From the NCBI RefSeq assembly GCF_003633755.1, contig NZ_RBIL01000001.1, forward strand, positions 1,597,426-1,661,425: a stretch of DNA of 64,000 bases, read 5' to 3'. This stretch comes from Solirubrobacter pauli. GTDB taxonomy: Bacteria > Actinomycetota > Thermoleophilia > Solirubrobacterales > Solirubrobacteraceae. The position numbers and the translations under genes are program-made. The notes under the pieces were generated by a model that searched no databases, was not told the origin of the DNA, and saw only the letters and a list, made by a program, of their open reading frames with translations. Positions 35,660 through 43,593 of the stretch are shown here, piece after piece; position 1 is the first letter of the stretch; the number at the start of each line of letters is the position of its first letter.

Positions 35660-37170
35660 TCCGGCTTCGGGAAGAGGGGCGCGACCTTGACGACCGGCTG
35701 CCCGCCCGGATGCCCGCCGTAGACCGCCGTGTCCAGCGCCGTCTCCGGGGTGCCGAGCGCGGCGAGCGCCTTCTCGGTCGCCTCCGGGATGTACGGCACG
35801 AGCAGCACGGTCACGACGCGCAGGCCCTCGGCGAGCGAGCGCAGGACCATGTGCAGGCGCTCGGTCTGCGCCTCGTCCTTGGCCAGCGCCCAGGGCGTGG
35901 TCTCCTCGACGTACCGGTTCAGCCGCCGCACGCGCTGCCAGATGCGGTCGAGCGCCTGCGTGAGCTCCGCCTTGTCGAGCAGCCCCTTGACCTCGTCGAG
36001 CAGCCCGTCGAAGTCCTTGCCCAGCTCGGGGTCCAGCTCGACCGTCGGCGCGGCGCCGTCGCAGTAGCGGGCGACCATGTTCGTCGCGCGGCTGGCGAGG
36101 TTGCCGTAGTCGTTGGCCAGCTCGCTCGTGTAGCGCTCGGCGAACCCGCTGACCGACACGCCGCCGTCCTGCCCGAACGTGACCTCGCGCGCGCAGTAGA
36201 AGCGCAGCGCGTCGGTGCCGAAGCGGTCGATCACCTCGAACGGGTCCAGCACGTTCCCGAGCGACTTGCTCATCTTGTGCTCGGCGCCCGACTCGTCCTT
36301 CATCAGCAGGAAGCCGTGGATGAACAGGCCTTCGGGCAGCTCGAGGTCGGCGGCCATCAGCATCGCCGGCCAGAACACGGCGTGGAACTTGAGGATGTCC
36401 TTGCCGAGGATGTGGAACGCCGGCCAGAACCGCTCGGTCAGGTCCTCGCCCTCGCGCGCGAACGACAGCGCCGTGTAGTAGTTCAGGAGCGCGTCGAACC
36501 AGACGTAGAAGACGTGGCCCTCGTCCCACGGGACCTCGACGCCCCAGGTGAGCTTGGAGCGGCTCAGGGAGACGTCGTTGAGCCCGCTCTTGATGAACGA
36601 GAGGGCCTCGTTGTACCGGGAGGTCGGCGCGACGAAGCCCGGGCGGTCGGCGTACAGCGCCTCCAGCTTCTCCTGGAACGCGGAGAGCTTGAAGAACCAG
36701 TTCTCCTCGCTCTGGTGCTCGAGCGGGATCTTGTGGATCGGGCAGGTGTCGCCGGGGCCGATCTCCTGCCCGGTCTTGAAGTCGGCGCAGCGCGGGCAGT
36801 ACAGGCCCTCGTACTGGTCCTTGTACGTGTAGCCGTTGTCGTGGATGCGCTGCATGACGTCCTGCACGCGGCGCTTGTGCCGCGGGTCGGACGTGCGGAT
36901 GAAGAAGTCGTTCGTCGTGTTCAGCCGCGGGCCCAGCGCGAGGAAGCGCTCCGCGTTCTTGTCCGCCAGCTCCTTCGGCGTGACGCCGAGCTTCTCCGCG
37001 GCCTGCGCGACCGGCTCGCCGTGCTCGTCCGTGCCCGTGAGGAAGAACACGTCCTCCCCGCGCTGGCGCATGTGCCGCGCGAGGATGTCGGCGCCGATGG
37101 TGGTGTACGCGTGGCCCAGGTGGGGCGCGGCGTTGACGTAGTAGATCGGCGTCGTGACGTAGTAGGCCAT
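35656..37170 (-). CDS. metG: Methionyl-tRNA synthetase
   Basis: A 504-residue class I synthetase. The HIGH-type motif is TPIYYVNAAPHLGHAYTTIG at the very start, the zinc knuckle EGLYCPRCADFKTGQEIGPG with DTCPIH, and the KMSKS loop is GAEHKMSKSLGNVLDP near residue 300. The anticodon-binding helical domain follows (DYGNLASRATNMVARYC, RLNRYVEETTPWALAK). There is no C-terminal EMAP-type dimerisation domain. A TAACGT box lies 10 nt before the ATG. It heads the four-gene unit metG-tatD-rsmA-ispE. Confidence 0.97.
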   Translation of the reverse strand: MAYYVTTPIYYVNAAPHLGHAYTTIGADILARHMRQRGEDVFFLTGTDEHGEPVAQAAEKLGVTPKELADKNAERFLALGPRLNTTNDFFIRTSDPRHKRRVQDVMQRIHDNGYTYKDQYEGLYCPRCADFKTGQEIGPGDTCPIHKIPLEHQSEENWFFKLSAFQEKLEALYADRPGFVAPTSRYNEALSFIKSGLNDVSLSRSKLTWGVEVPWDEGHVFYVWFDALLNYYTALSFAREGEDLTERFWPAFHILGKDILKFHAVFWPAMLMAADLELPEGLFIHGFLLMKDESGAEHKMSKSLGNVLDPFEVIDRFGTDALRFYCAREVTFGQDGGVSVSGFAERYTSELANDYGNLASRATNMVARYCDGAAPTVELDPELGKDFDGLLDEVKGLLDKAELTQALDRIWQRVRRLNRYVEETTPWALAKDEAQTERLHMVLRSLAEGLRVVTVLLVPYIPEATEKALAALGTPETALDTAVYGGHPGGQPVVKVAPLFPKPE

Positions 37171-37180
37171 CGCGGCGCAG

Positions 37181-37186
37181 ACGTTA
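37181..37186 (-). promoter_or_regulatory. -10 box TAACGT of the metG operon
   Basis: On the minus strand TAACGT, 10 nt, then the metG ATG; the leader would be absent or 1-4 nt. Confidence 0.5.
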
Positions 37187-37225
37187 GCGAGACTCGAACC
37201 GGCGGCAGACCGCCGCGATGATCGT

Positions 37226-37231
37226 TAGCCT
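37226..37231 (+). promoter_or_regulatory. -10 box TAGCCT that fixes the channel gene start
   Basis: TAGCCT ends 8 nt before the TTG at 37240, choosing it over the TTG at 37231, which overlaps the box itself. A CGGCGG/CCGCCG hairpin (37200-37215) lies just upstream. Confidence 0.5.
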
Positions 37232-37239
37232 TGCGCCCC

Positions 37240-37695
37240 TTGAACCGCATCCTGCGCTTCGTCGCACAGTTTCCCGGGCGCGCCTGCCTGTACCTGCTCG
37301 TCTCCACCGTCGTCATCGGCGGGGCGTTCTTCAGCCTCGTCGAGCAGGACGCGGACTGGGTCGACGGCATGTGGTGGGCGATCGTCACGCTGACCACCGT
37401 GGGCTACGGGGACTACTCCCCGGAGTCGATCGCCGGGCGCTGGGTGGCGATGTTCGTGATGGCCGGCGGACTGGGCTCCGTGGCCATCCTCACCGGTCTG
37501 CTGGCCGACCTGATCCGCGAGGCGCGTATTCAGGAACGTGACAAGACGCCCGAGCTCGACGACGACATCGACCACGTGATGGCCATCCTGGAATCCGAGA
37601 TGGACAAGCTCCGCGCGCGGGTGTCGCATCCCGAGGTGATCGAGGCCCTGCGCCGGATTCACGCCAACGAGGCCATGAAGGAAGAGACGAAGTGA
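37240..37695 (+). CDS. Two-TM potassium channel
   Basis: A 151-residue ion channel subunit. Membrane helix 1 is ACLYLLVSTVVIGGAFFSLV at about 14-34, the pore helix and selectivity filter are GMWWAIVTLTTVGYGDYSPE (filter TVGYGD) near 45-64, helix 2 is WVAMFVMAGGLGSVAILTGLLADLI, and a cytoplasmic coiled coil follows (DDDIDHVMAILESEMDKLRA). No RCK domain. It overlaps the next gene by GTGA and heads a conserved-type set with a lipoprotein, an ATP-grasp ligase and a DUF350 protein. Start TTG chosen from promoter spacing. Confidence 0.92.
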   Translation: MNRILRFVAQFPGRACLYLLVSTVVIGGAFFSLVEQDADWVDGMWWAIVTLTTVGYGDYSPESIAGRWVAMFVMAGGLGSVAILTGLLADLIREARIQERDKTPELDDDIDHVMAILESEMDKLRARVSHPEVIEALRRIHANEAMKEETK

Positions 37696-38075
37696 CTGAA
37701 CGCCGACGCCTCCGTTCCCGAGCCGTGCCGCTGATGGCGGTCCCCGTGCTGGCGGTGGCCTTCGCCGCGTGCGGCTCCGACGACGACAGCGCGTACTGCG
37801 TGGACCAGAACGACCAGATCGTCGAGAACCGCTACTGCGACGACGAGGCGTACGCCGGCAACGGCGGCGGTGGCGGCGCGTTCTTCTGGTTCTACGGCGG
37901 CAGCCCGGTCAGCGGCAGCCGCTACACGACCGGCACCAAGCTCAAGGGCGGCGACCGCGTGGCCGCGTCCAACGTGGCCGAGAACGCGCGCCGCGGCGGG
38001 TTCGGCTCGTCCAGCCGCAGCACGTCCGCCAGTGGCGTCGGCCGGTCGGTCGCCTCCCACTCGGGCGGAGGCTGA
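37692..38075 (+). CDS. YgiB-like (DUF1190-type) lipoprotein
   Basis: A 127-residue lipoprotein. A basic start and hydrophobic core end in the lipobox AVAFAACGSDD with the lipidated Cys near 27. A short Cys-containing segment (SAYCVDQNDQIVENRYCDDE) and a Gly/Ser-rich tail (GNGGGGGAFFWFYGG, then RSTSASGVGRSVASHSGGG) follow. This resembles enterobacterial YgiB, which neighbours the ATP-grasp YgiC; here too the next gene is a YgiC homologue. GTG start overlaps the channel stop; its own TGA shares one base with the next ATG. Confidence 0.8.
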   Translation: MTERRRLRSRAVPLMAVPVLAVAFAACGSDDDSAYCVDQNDQIVENRYCDDEAYAGNGGGGGAFFWFYGGSPVSGSRYTTGTKLKGGDRVAASNVAENARRGGFGSSSRSTSASGVGRSVASHSGGG

Positions 38076-39250
38076 TGTACCGGATCGAGGTCGAGCCCCG
38101 CCAGGGGTGGCCGGCGATCATCGAGGAGCAGGGCCTCATCTACTGGAAGACCGAGCTGCCCGACGGCTCGATGATGCCGTACTGGCACGAGTCCAACGCG
38201 TACACGCTCTCGAGCGACGAGGTGTACGAGATGGAAGCCAGCACGCGGCTGCTGATGGAGATGCTGATCGAGGCCGGCGACTACATCATCGAGAGCAACC
38301 TGTTCTCGCAGATGGGCATCCCCGGCTGGGCGGTCCCGCGCATCAAGGAGACGTGGGAGTCCGAGCCGCCGATGATCTACGGGCGCTTCGACTTCGCGTA
38401 CTCCGACAGCGGCTTCAAGCTGCTCGAGTACAACGCGGACACGCCGACCTCGCTCGTGGAGACCGCCGTCCAGTGGCACTGGGTGCAGGACGTCTACGGC
38501 GCCGGCGGCGACCAGTGGAACATGGTCCACGAGCTGCTCGTCCAGCGCTGGAAGGAGCTGCTGCCGCGTCTGCCCGGCGAGCGCGTGTACTTCGTGCACA
38601 CGAACGCGGAGGTCTCGGGCGAGGACTTCATGACGGCCGGCTACATGGTCGAGGTCGCGCGCGAGGCGGGCTTCACGTGCGAGCTGATGGCGATCGAGCA
38701 GATGGGCCTGCACGAGCACGTCGGCTTCGTCGACCGCCAGGGCCGCGCGATGCGCAGCGTCTTCAAGCTCTACCCGTGGGAGTGGCTCGTCCACGAGGAG
38801 TTCGCCGAGGAGGCGCTCAAGCGGATGGGCGACGAGCAGGGCCAAACCCTGTGGATCGAGCCGATCTGGAAGATGATGTGGTCCAACAAGGGCATCCTGC
38901 CGGTGCTCTGGCGGCTGTACCCGGACCACCCGAACCTCCTGCCCGCGTTCTTCGAGGGCGAGGAGCACAAGCTCAAGAGCTACGTCAAGAAGCCGCTGCT
39001 CGCGCGAGAGGGCGCGAACTCGGTGATCGTGATCGACGGCGACGAGGCGGACCGCGGCCCTGACCAGGGCTACGGCGAGGAGGGCTTCGTCGTCCAGCAG
39101 TACACCGACCTCGGCGACTACGACGGCAACCACCCCGTGCTCGGGGTCTGGACCGTCGACATGGAGCCCGCCGGGCTCGGCATCCGCGAGTCCAACGGGC
39201 TCGTCACCAACAACCTGTCGCGGTTCGTGCCGCACGTCATTGACGACTGA
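38075..39250 (+). CDS. ATP-grasp ligase of the glutathionylspermidine synthase group (YgiC/YjfC-like)
   Basis: A 391-residue cytoplasmic enzyme. PPMIYGRFDFAYSDSGFKLL followed by EYNADTPTSLVETAVQWHW is the family hallmark. The ATP-grasp C-terminal half has ILPVLWRLYPDHPNLLPAFF, KSYVKKPLLAREGANSVIVI and the closing SNGLVTNNLSRFVPHVI. Only the synthetase half is present; the amidase half of Gss is absent, as in YgiC/YjfC. The acceptor is unknown: an amide or peptide bond to a protein tail or small amine is expected. Gly/Ser-rich tails of the preceding lipoprotein are a possible target (inference). Confidence 0.92.
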   Translation: MYRIEVEPRQGWPAIIEEQGLIYWKTELPDGSMMPYWHESNAYTLSSDEVYEMEASTRLLMEMLIEAGDYIIESNLFSQMGIPGWAVPRIKETWESEPPMIYGRFDFAYSDSGFKLLEYNADTPTSLVETAVQWHWVQDVYGAGGDQWNMVHELLVQRWKELLPRLPGERVYFVHTNAEVSGEDFMTAGYMVEVAREAGFTCELMAIEQMGLHEHVGFVDRQGRAMRSVFKLYPWEWLVHEEFAEEALKRMGDEQGQTLWIEPIWKMMWSNKGILPVLWRLYPDHPNLLPAFFEGEEHKLKSYVKKPLLAREGANSVIVIDGDEADRGPDQGYGEEGFVVQQYTDLGDYDGNHPVLGVWTVDMEPAGLGIRESNGLVTNNLSRFVPHVIDD

Positions 39251-39265
39251 GAGGGAGACCCACCC

Positions 39266-39682
39266 GTGTTCGAGCTGATCCTGCAGACCCTTGCCTACAG
39301 CGGCATCGGCCTTGTCGTGCTCGTGGTCGGCTTCCTCGCGCTCGACCTGCTGACGCCCGGGCGCCTGGGCACGCACGTGATGGAAGGCAACCGCGGCGCC
39401 GGCCTGATCGCCGGCACCGGCCTGGCTTCACTGGGCCTGATCCTGTGGTTCTCGATCTACTTCACCGGCGCCGGCTGGGACGGCCTCGACGACGCGGCCA
39501 TCTTCGGCCTGATCGGCGTGGTCACGCAGGCGGTCGGCTTCCTGATCCTGGACATGCTGATCCCGGGCAAGCTCGCCGACCACTGCTTCGACGGCGGCAG
39601 CGAGCGCGTGCACGCCGCCGGCTACGTCACCGCCGGCATTCAGCTGTCGGTGGCGCTCGTGATCTGCGCCTCGCTCACGTAA
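39266..39682 (+). CDS. DUF350 (YjfL-type) membrane protein
   Basis: A 138-residue protein with four membrane helices in two repeats of similar form (TLAYSGIGLVVLVVGFLALD with LLTPGRLGTHVMEGN, and FGLIGVVTQAVGFLILDMLI with PGKLADHCFDGG). The DLLTPGKL-type motif appears twice, as is standard for DUF350. A GAGGGAGAC ribosome site precedes the GTG. DUF350 genes commonly stand next to YgiC-type ligases. The 3' end overlaps the convergent panE-like gene by 43 nt. Confidence 0.9.
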   Translation: MFELILQTLAYSGIGLVVLVVGFLALDLLTPGRLGTHVMEGNRGAGLIAGTGLASLGLILWFSIYFTGAGWDGLDDAAIFGLIGVVTQAVGFLILDMLIPGKLADHCFDGGSERVHAAGYVTAGIQLSVALVICASLT

Positions 39683-40614
39683 GCGAGGTATTGGGGGTCG
39701 GGGCGCTTCTCGCCCCGCTCCATCGCGTGCACGAGCTCGACGACGGCGTCGTTGTGCGGCGTCGGGACGCCGAGCTCGCGACCCTTGGCGGCGACGCCGC
39801 CGTTGACGACGTCGACCTCGGTCTCGCGGCCGGCGTCGAGGTCCTGGAGCATCGAGGGGCGGACGTTGGCCATGTGCTCCATCATCCGCGCGAGCCCCTC
39901 GGGCCCGAACTCGTACGCGTGGACGCCGTGCATGGTGTCGAGCTCGAGGCCTTGCGCACGGGCGACGCGCACCCCTTCCTCCCAGAGCGCGAAGACCGCG
40001 TCCGGGCCCTGCTCGGCGACGCCGCCGTAGCGCAGCCCGGAGACCGCCGAGAGCCCGGTGAAGGTGGAGTTGACCTGGAGCTTGGTCCAGATCATCCCGC
40101 GGATGTTGTCGGTCACGCGCGTGTGGCCGACCGGCTCCAGCGCGGCGGCGAGCTGCCGCGCCCGCTCGCTGACCGTCCCGTCCAGCTCGCCGACGACGTA
40201 GCCGCCCTCGGAGTCGCGGATCAGCTCCCCCGGGCCGACGTTCGAGCCGCCCCACTCGACGAGGCACGCGAGCAGGTCGCCCTCGCCCACGATCGCCTGC
40301 ACCCGGTCCTGGATCAGCCCGTTGCCGAGCGTGACGAACGCGCCGATGCCGCCGCGCTCGACCAGCGGTGGCAGGGCGACGTGGTGCAGCGGCGCCTTCA
40401 CCGCGATCAGCGCGAAGTCGAACTCGCCCTCGAGCGCGTCCACCGCGCTCACCGCTTCGAGCCTGACCGGCGCGGCCTCGTTGATCACGAGGCCCGGGTC
40501 GCTGAGCTTGGCGACGTGCGCCGCGTTCGCGTCGAGGACGACGACGTCCGCGGCCGCGCCCGCGGCGGTGATGCCGCCGATCGCGCCACCACCCACCACC
40601 AGGATCCTGGTCAT
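39640..40614 (-). CDS. Ketopantoate reductase family (PanE/ApbA)
   Basis: A 324-residue NADPH-dependent reductase. The Rossmann motif is MTRILVVGGGAIGGITAAGA. Further segments are FALIAVKAPLHHVALPPL, TLGNGLIQDRVQ, the substrate Lys in RGMIWTKLQVNSTFTGLSAV and the C-terminal RPSMLQDLDAGRETEVDVVN (the Ser/Glu pair of the family). PanE makes pantoate for coenzyme A, but the family is broad, so the substrate is uncertain. It starts 4 nt after a cupredoxin gene on the same strand. Confidence 0.88.
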   Translation of the reverse strand: MTRILVVGGGAIGGITAAGAAADVVVLDANAAHVAKLSDPGLVINEAAPVRLEAVSAVDALEGEFDFALIAVKAPLHHVALPPLVERGGIGAFVTLGNGLIQDRVQAIVGEGDLLACLVEWGGSNVGPGELIRDSEGGYVVGELDGTVSERARQLAAALEPVGHTRVTDNIRGMIWTKLQVNSTFTGLSAVSGLRYGGVAEQGPDAVFALWEEGVRVARAQGLELDTMHGVHAYEFGPEGLARMMEHMANVRPSMLQDLDAGRETEVDVVNGGVAAKGRELGVPTPHNDAVVELVHAMERGEKRPDPQYLAYVSEAQITSATDS

Positions 40615-40618
40615 CGAC

Positions 40619-41464
40619 CTACTTTAGGCGGAACGCGGCGCTGCGCGCGAGCTCGGTCGCCTCGTCGGCGGCGGTGAGCAGCACGCGCGCCTGGACCTTG
40701 CGGCCACGGTCGACCGTGAAGCGCACGATGCCGTCCGCCCCGGTCTTGGTCGCCTTCACCGGCCACCAGCCGAAGTGCTCCTTGAGCTTGAGCTGCAGCA
40801 CGACGGTCGAGCCGGCCGAAGCGGGCGTGACCTTCGCGGTGATCGTGAGCGTGCGCTTGCCGACCTTCAGCCCCGCGCTGACCTTGCGGTCGAGCACGAG
40901 CAGCTGGACGGGCGGCGAGGCCTCGCCGCCCGCGACCGCGGTGTAGCTCGCCGTGGCCGCCGGGGTCACGGCCGCGGTGAACGCGCCGTTCGCCCCGACC
41001 GTGGCGGTCGCCTGCTCGGCGCCGTCGGCCTGGATCGACACCGTCGCGCCCTCGGGCAGCGCCGCGCGTCCCTTGAGCGCGTACGGCTTGCCCGGCGCGG
41101 CGGGCTCCTTCGCGGCGTCCAGCAGCACGCGGTGGACGCCGATGTCGCCGCGCATCGTCGGGTGCAGCTGACAGAAGTACGTGTAGTCGCCGGGGGTGTC
41201 GAAGCGGTGGTCGAACATGCCGTCCATCAGCAGCCGCGGGGAGGCGAAGCTGCGGTCGTCGGCGAGCACGTTGTGCGCGCGCAGCGAGGCGTTGTGCCAG
41301 GTCACGGTGTCGCCGGCGAGCACGTCCAGGTGCGGCACGGCGAAGGACGCGTTGTAGATCGGGACGGCCGGTCCGGAGCCCATCTCGCCGTGGTCGTGCT
41401 GGGCCAGGGCGGGCGTGGCGGGCAGGGCGAGGAAGGCGGTGAGGGCGAGCAGGGTGCGGCGCAT
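40619..41464 (-). CDS. Secreted plastocyanin-like cupredoxin with C-terminal beta domain
   Basis: A 281-residue exported protein. The signal peptide is MRRTLLALTAFLALPATPALA, followed by a His-rich start (QHDHGEMG). The cupredoxin domain (about 30-118) has the type-1 copper ligands His in SLRAHNVLAD and Cys-His-Met in YTYFCQLHPTMRGDI. Residues 125-281 form two Ig-like beta domains (KGRAALPEGATVSIQADG; VGKRTLTITAKVTPASAGST). Likely an electron carrier or copper-binding surface protein. It is divergent from the two-domain cupredoxin and laccase genes. Confidence 0.87.
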   Translation of the reverse strand: MRRTLLALTAFLALPATPALAQHDHGEMGSGPAVPIYNASFAVPHLDVLAGDTVTWHNASLRAHNVLADDRSFASPRLLMDGMFDHRFDTPGDYTYFCQLHPTMRGDIGVHRVLLDAAKEPAAPGKPYALKGRAALPEGATVSIQADGAEQATATVGANGAFTAAVTPAATASYTAVAGGEASPPVQLLVLDRKVSAGLKVGKRTLTITAKVTPASAGSTVVLQLKLKEHFGWWPVKATKTGADGIVRFTVDRGRKVQARVLLTAADEATELARSAAFRLK

Positions 41465-41570
41465 CGGACGCGACTATCTCGCCTGCACGAAACCGGTGCG
41501 ATGGAGTTCTCCGCCGTCCTTACGGGGGATATCCGAACCCGCCTCACGTGCCAGCACCACACTTTCCCGC

Positions 41571-41600
41571 AACGCTTGACTTCGCTTGCGCGTCAGCGTT
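41571..41600. promoter_or_regulatory. Imperfect inverted repeat before the copper operon
   Basis: AACGCTTGAC (41571-41580) and GTCAGCGTT (41592-41600) are inverted with one base missing in the second arm. It lies 12 nt before the start of the two-domain cupredoxin gene in the 147-bp divergent region. A copper-responsive operator is a guess. Confidence 0.3.
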
Positions 41601-41611
41601 TCTTGATCCGC

Positions 41612-42667
41612 ATGATTCCCCTCCGCACCGTGGTCGCCGCCGCCGCGATCACGCTGGCTGTGCCCGCCGCGGCGCAGGCGAAGACGAAGGACATGTCCGT
41701 CGGCGCGCCCGCCGCCACAGCCAAGAAGCTCGGCGAGCTGGTGACGACCAACGCCTTCTATCCGAGCAAGCTGACCGTGAACGCGGGTGATTCGGTGCGC
41801 TTCGTACCGGCCGGCTTCCACAACGTCGACATCCCCGCCAAGGGCGGCAGCGGCATCCCGTTCATCGTCCCGACCGGCCAGAAGGTCGCCGGCTCGCTGG
41901 ACGCGGCCGGCGCGCCCTTCTGGTTCAACGGCCAGGACGCGATGAGCCTGAACCCGGAGTTCTTCCAGTCCTCGGGCTACGGCAAGTCGTTCACGTACAC
42001 GGGCGCCAAGGGCGTCAACTCGGGCCTCCCCGGCGAGAAGGCCAAGCCGATGACGGTCAAGTTCACCAAGGCCGGCAGCTACACCGTCCTGTGCGACCTG
42101 CACCCGGGCATGAAGGCCACGGTCAAGGTCGCCAAGAAGGGCGCGAAGGTCCCGAGCGCCAAGCAGGACGCCGCCACGCTCAAGCAGCAGACCGACGCCA
42201 GCGTCAAGAACGCCAAGGGCCTCGGCACCAAGACGCAGGGCGCCAACACCGTCGCGCTCGGCGTGGCCGCCAAGGGCGGGCTGGAGTACATGGGCATGGT
42301 CCCGGCCAGCCTCACCGTGGCGCGCGGCACCACCGTCAAGTTCGTGATGACCAAGGGCAGCTACGAGGCGCACACGGCGTCGTTCGGCCCGGGCGACATC
42401 AACGACGGCAACTCGTACATCGGCGCGATCGCCAAGTCGTTCGAGTCGCCCGCGATCGACCCGAAGGGCCTGTACCCGAGCGACGTCACCCCGGTCTCGC
42501 TGAGCGGCGCGACGCACGGCAACGGCTTCTGGAGCTCCGGCGTCCTGGACGCCAACTCGAAGTCGCCGCTGCCCGGAGAGGCGAGCGTCAAGTTCGACAC
42601 CGCCGGCACGTACAAGTTCTACTGCCTGATCCACCCCTTCATGCAGGGTTCCGTCACCGTCCAGTGA
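41612..42667 (+). CDS. Secreted double-cupredoxin protein
   Basis: A 351-residue exported protein with signal peptide MIPLRTVVAAAAITLAVPAA. Cupredoxin 1 (about 40-175) has VPAGFHNVDIPAKGG and YTVLCDLHPGMKATVKV. After a Lys/Ala/Gln-rich linker (SAKQDAATLKQQTDASVKNA), cupredoxin 2 (about 210-351) has GSYEAHTASFGPGD and YKFYCLIHPFMQGSVTVQ. Both keep the His and the Cys-His-Met set of type-1 copper, so it should bind two coppers. The ATG fits the signal peptide. It overlaps the laccase by GTGA, suggesting that it feeds electrons to or copper into that enzyme (inference). Confidence 0.87.
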   Translation: MIPLRTVVAAAAITLAVPAAAQAKTKDMSVGAPAATAKKLGELVTTNAFYPSKLTVNAGDSVRFVPAGFHNVDIPAKGGSGIPFIVPTGQKVAGSLDAAGAPFWFNGQDAMSLNPEFFQSSGYGKSFTYTGAKGVNSGLPGEKAKPMTVKFTKAGSYTVLCDLHPGMKATVKVAKKGAKVPSAKQDAATLKQQTDASVKNAKGLGTKTQGANTVALGVAAKGGLEYMGMVPASLTVARGTTVKFVMTKGSYEAHTASFGPGDINDGNSYIGAIAKSFESPAIDPKGLYPSDVTPVSLSGATHGNGFWSSGVLDANSKSPLPGEASVKFDTAGTYKFYCLIHPFMQGSVTVQ

Positions 42668-43593
42668 GGCGGTTGACGGCAGCATCGCTCGTCGGGGCGG
42701 CCATGTTGGTCGCCCCGGCCGTGTCGGACGCGGCGACCCGGGAGTACTGGGTCGCCGCCGTGCCGGTGACGCTCAACATCGCGCCCAACCAACGCGACGC
42801 GATCCACGGCACCCAGCTGACCCCCGCGGACACGGTGTTCGGCACGGTCGTGTACCGGCGCTACACCAAGGGCTGGAAGAAGCCGCTGGAGAACGTCAAC
42901 GCCCCGGGCTCGGGCAACAGCGACCTGATCCCCGGCCCGCTGCTGAAGGCCCGCGTCGGCGACAAGCTGCGCGTGCACTTCAAGAACATGGACACGGCGT
43001 TCAACCGGCCGCACTCGATGCACTTCCACGGCGTCGAGTACAAGCCCGACTCCGACGGGTCCTACCTGCCCGGCTACTCCGGCAAGGACGCCGACGTCAA
43101 GCCCGGCGAGACGTGGACCTACAAGCTCACGGCCGGCAAGGACTCCGCGGGCGCCTGGCCGTACCACGACCACGGCAAGGAGATGACCGCGTCGCTGGAA
43201 GGCGGCATGTTCGGCATGCTCTCGATCCTCGGCCGCAAGGAACGCGCGCCGGACCGCGAGTACGTCGTCGTCTTCTCGCCCATGGGCAAGTTCCAGGCGA
43301 TCAACGGCCGCGCGTTCGTCGGCAACACACCGGTGTTCAAGTCGCGCGTGGGCGAGCTCGTCCAGTGGGACGTGACCGTGATCGGCTCAGAGCACCACAC
43401 GTTCCACGTCCACGGCCACCGCTGGCGCAACCCGCTGGGCGTGCCCGTCGACACCGTCACGCTCGGCCCGGCCGAGTCGGCCCGGATCCGCTGGCGGGAG
43501 CGCGACCCCGGCACGTGGATGTACCACTGCCACGTGGAGAGCCACATGATGGCCGGGATGATCGGGACCTATCAGGTCAAGAGCGCGCGGTAG
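42664..43593 (+). CDS. Two-domain multicopper oxidase (small laccase-like)
   Basis: A 309-residue exported oxidase. After a signal peptide, domain 1 carries HSMHFHGVEY and GAWPYHDHGKEM, and domain 2 carries SEHHTFHVHGHRW and WMYHCHVESHMMAGM. Together these supply all four His-x-His copper motifs, including the HCHxxxHxxxGM type-1/type-3 signature, so a trinuclear centre is expected on trimerisation as in two-domain laccases. The N-terminal half is longer than minimal. GTG start overlapping the cupredoxin stop (GTGA). It may oxidise Cu(I) or phenolics outside the cell. Its 3' end overlaps rsmI by 22 nt. Confidence 0.92.
   Translation: MRRLTAASLVGAAMLVAPAVSDAATREYWVAAVPVTLNIAPNQRDAIHGTQLTPADTVFGTVVYRRYTKGWKKPLENVNAPGSGNSDLIPGPLLKARVGDKLRVHFKNMDTAFNRPHSMHFHGVEYKPDSDGSYLPGYSGKDADVKPGETWTYKLTAGKDSAGAWPYHDHGKEMTASLEGGMFGMLSILGRKERAPDREYVVVFSPMGKFQAINGRAFVGNTPVFKSRVGELVQWDVTVIGSEHHTFHVHGHRWRNPLGVPVDTVTLGPAESARIRWRERDPGTWMYHCHVESHMMAGMIGTYQVKSAR

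Noticed and set aside
37187-37200. A GGTTCGAGTC T-loop-like string on the minus strand between metG and the channel gene
   Set aside because: The flanking T-stem has a mismatch and a wobble, and no acceptor or anticodon arm can be built, so it is not a tRNA.
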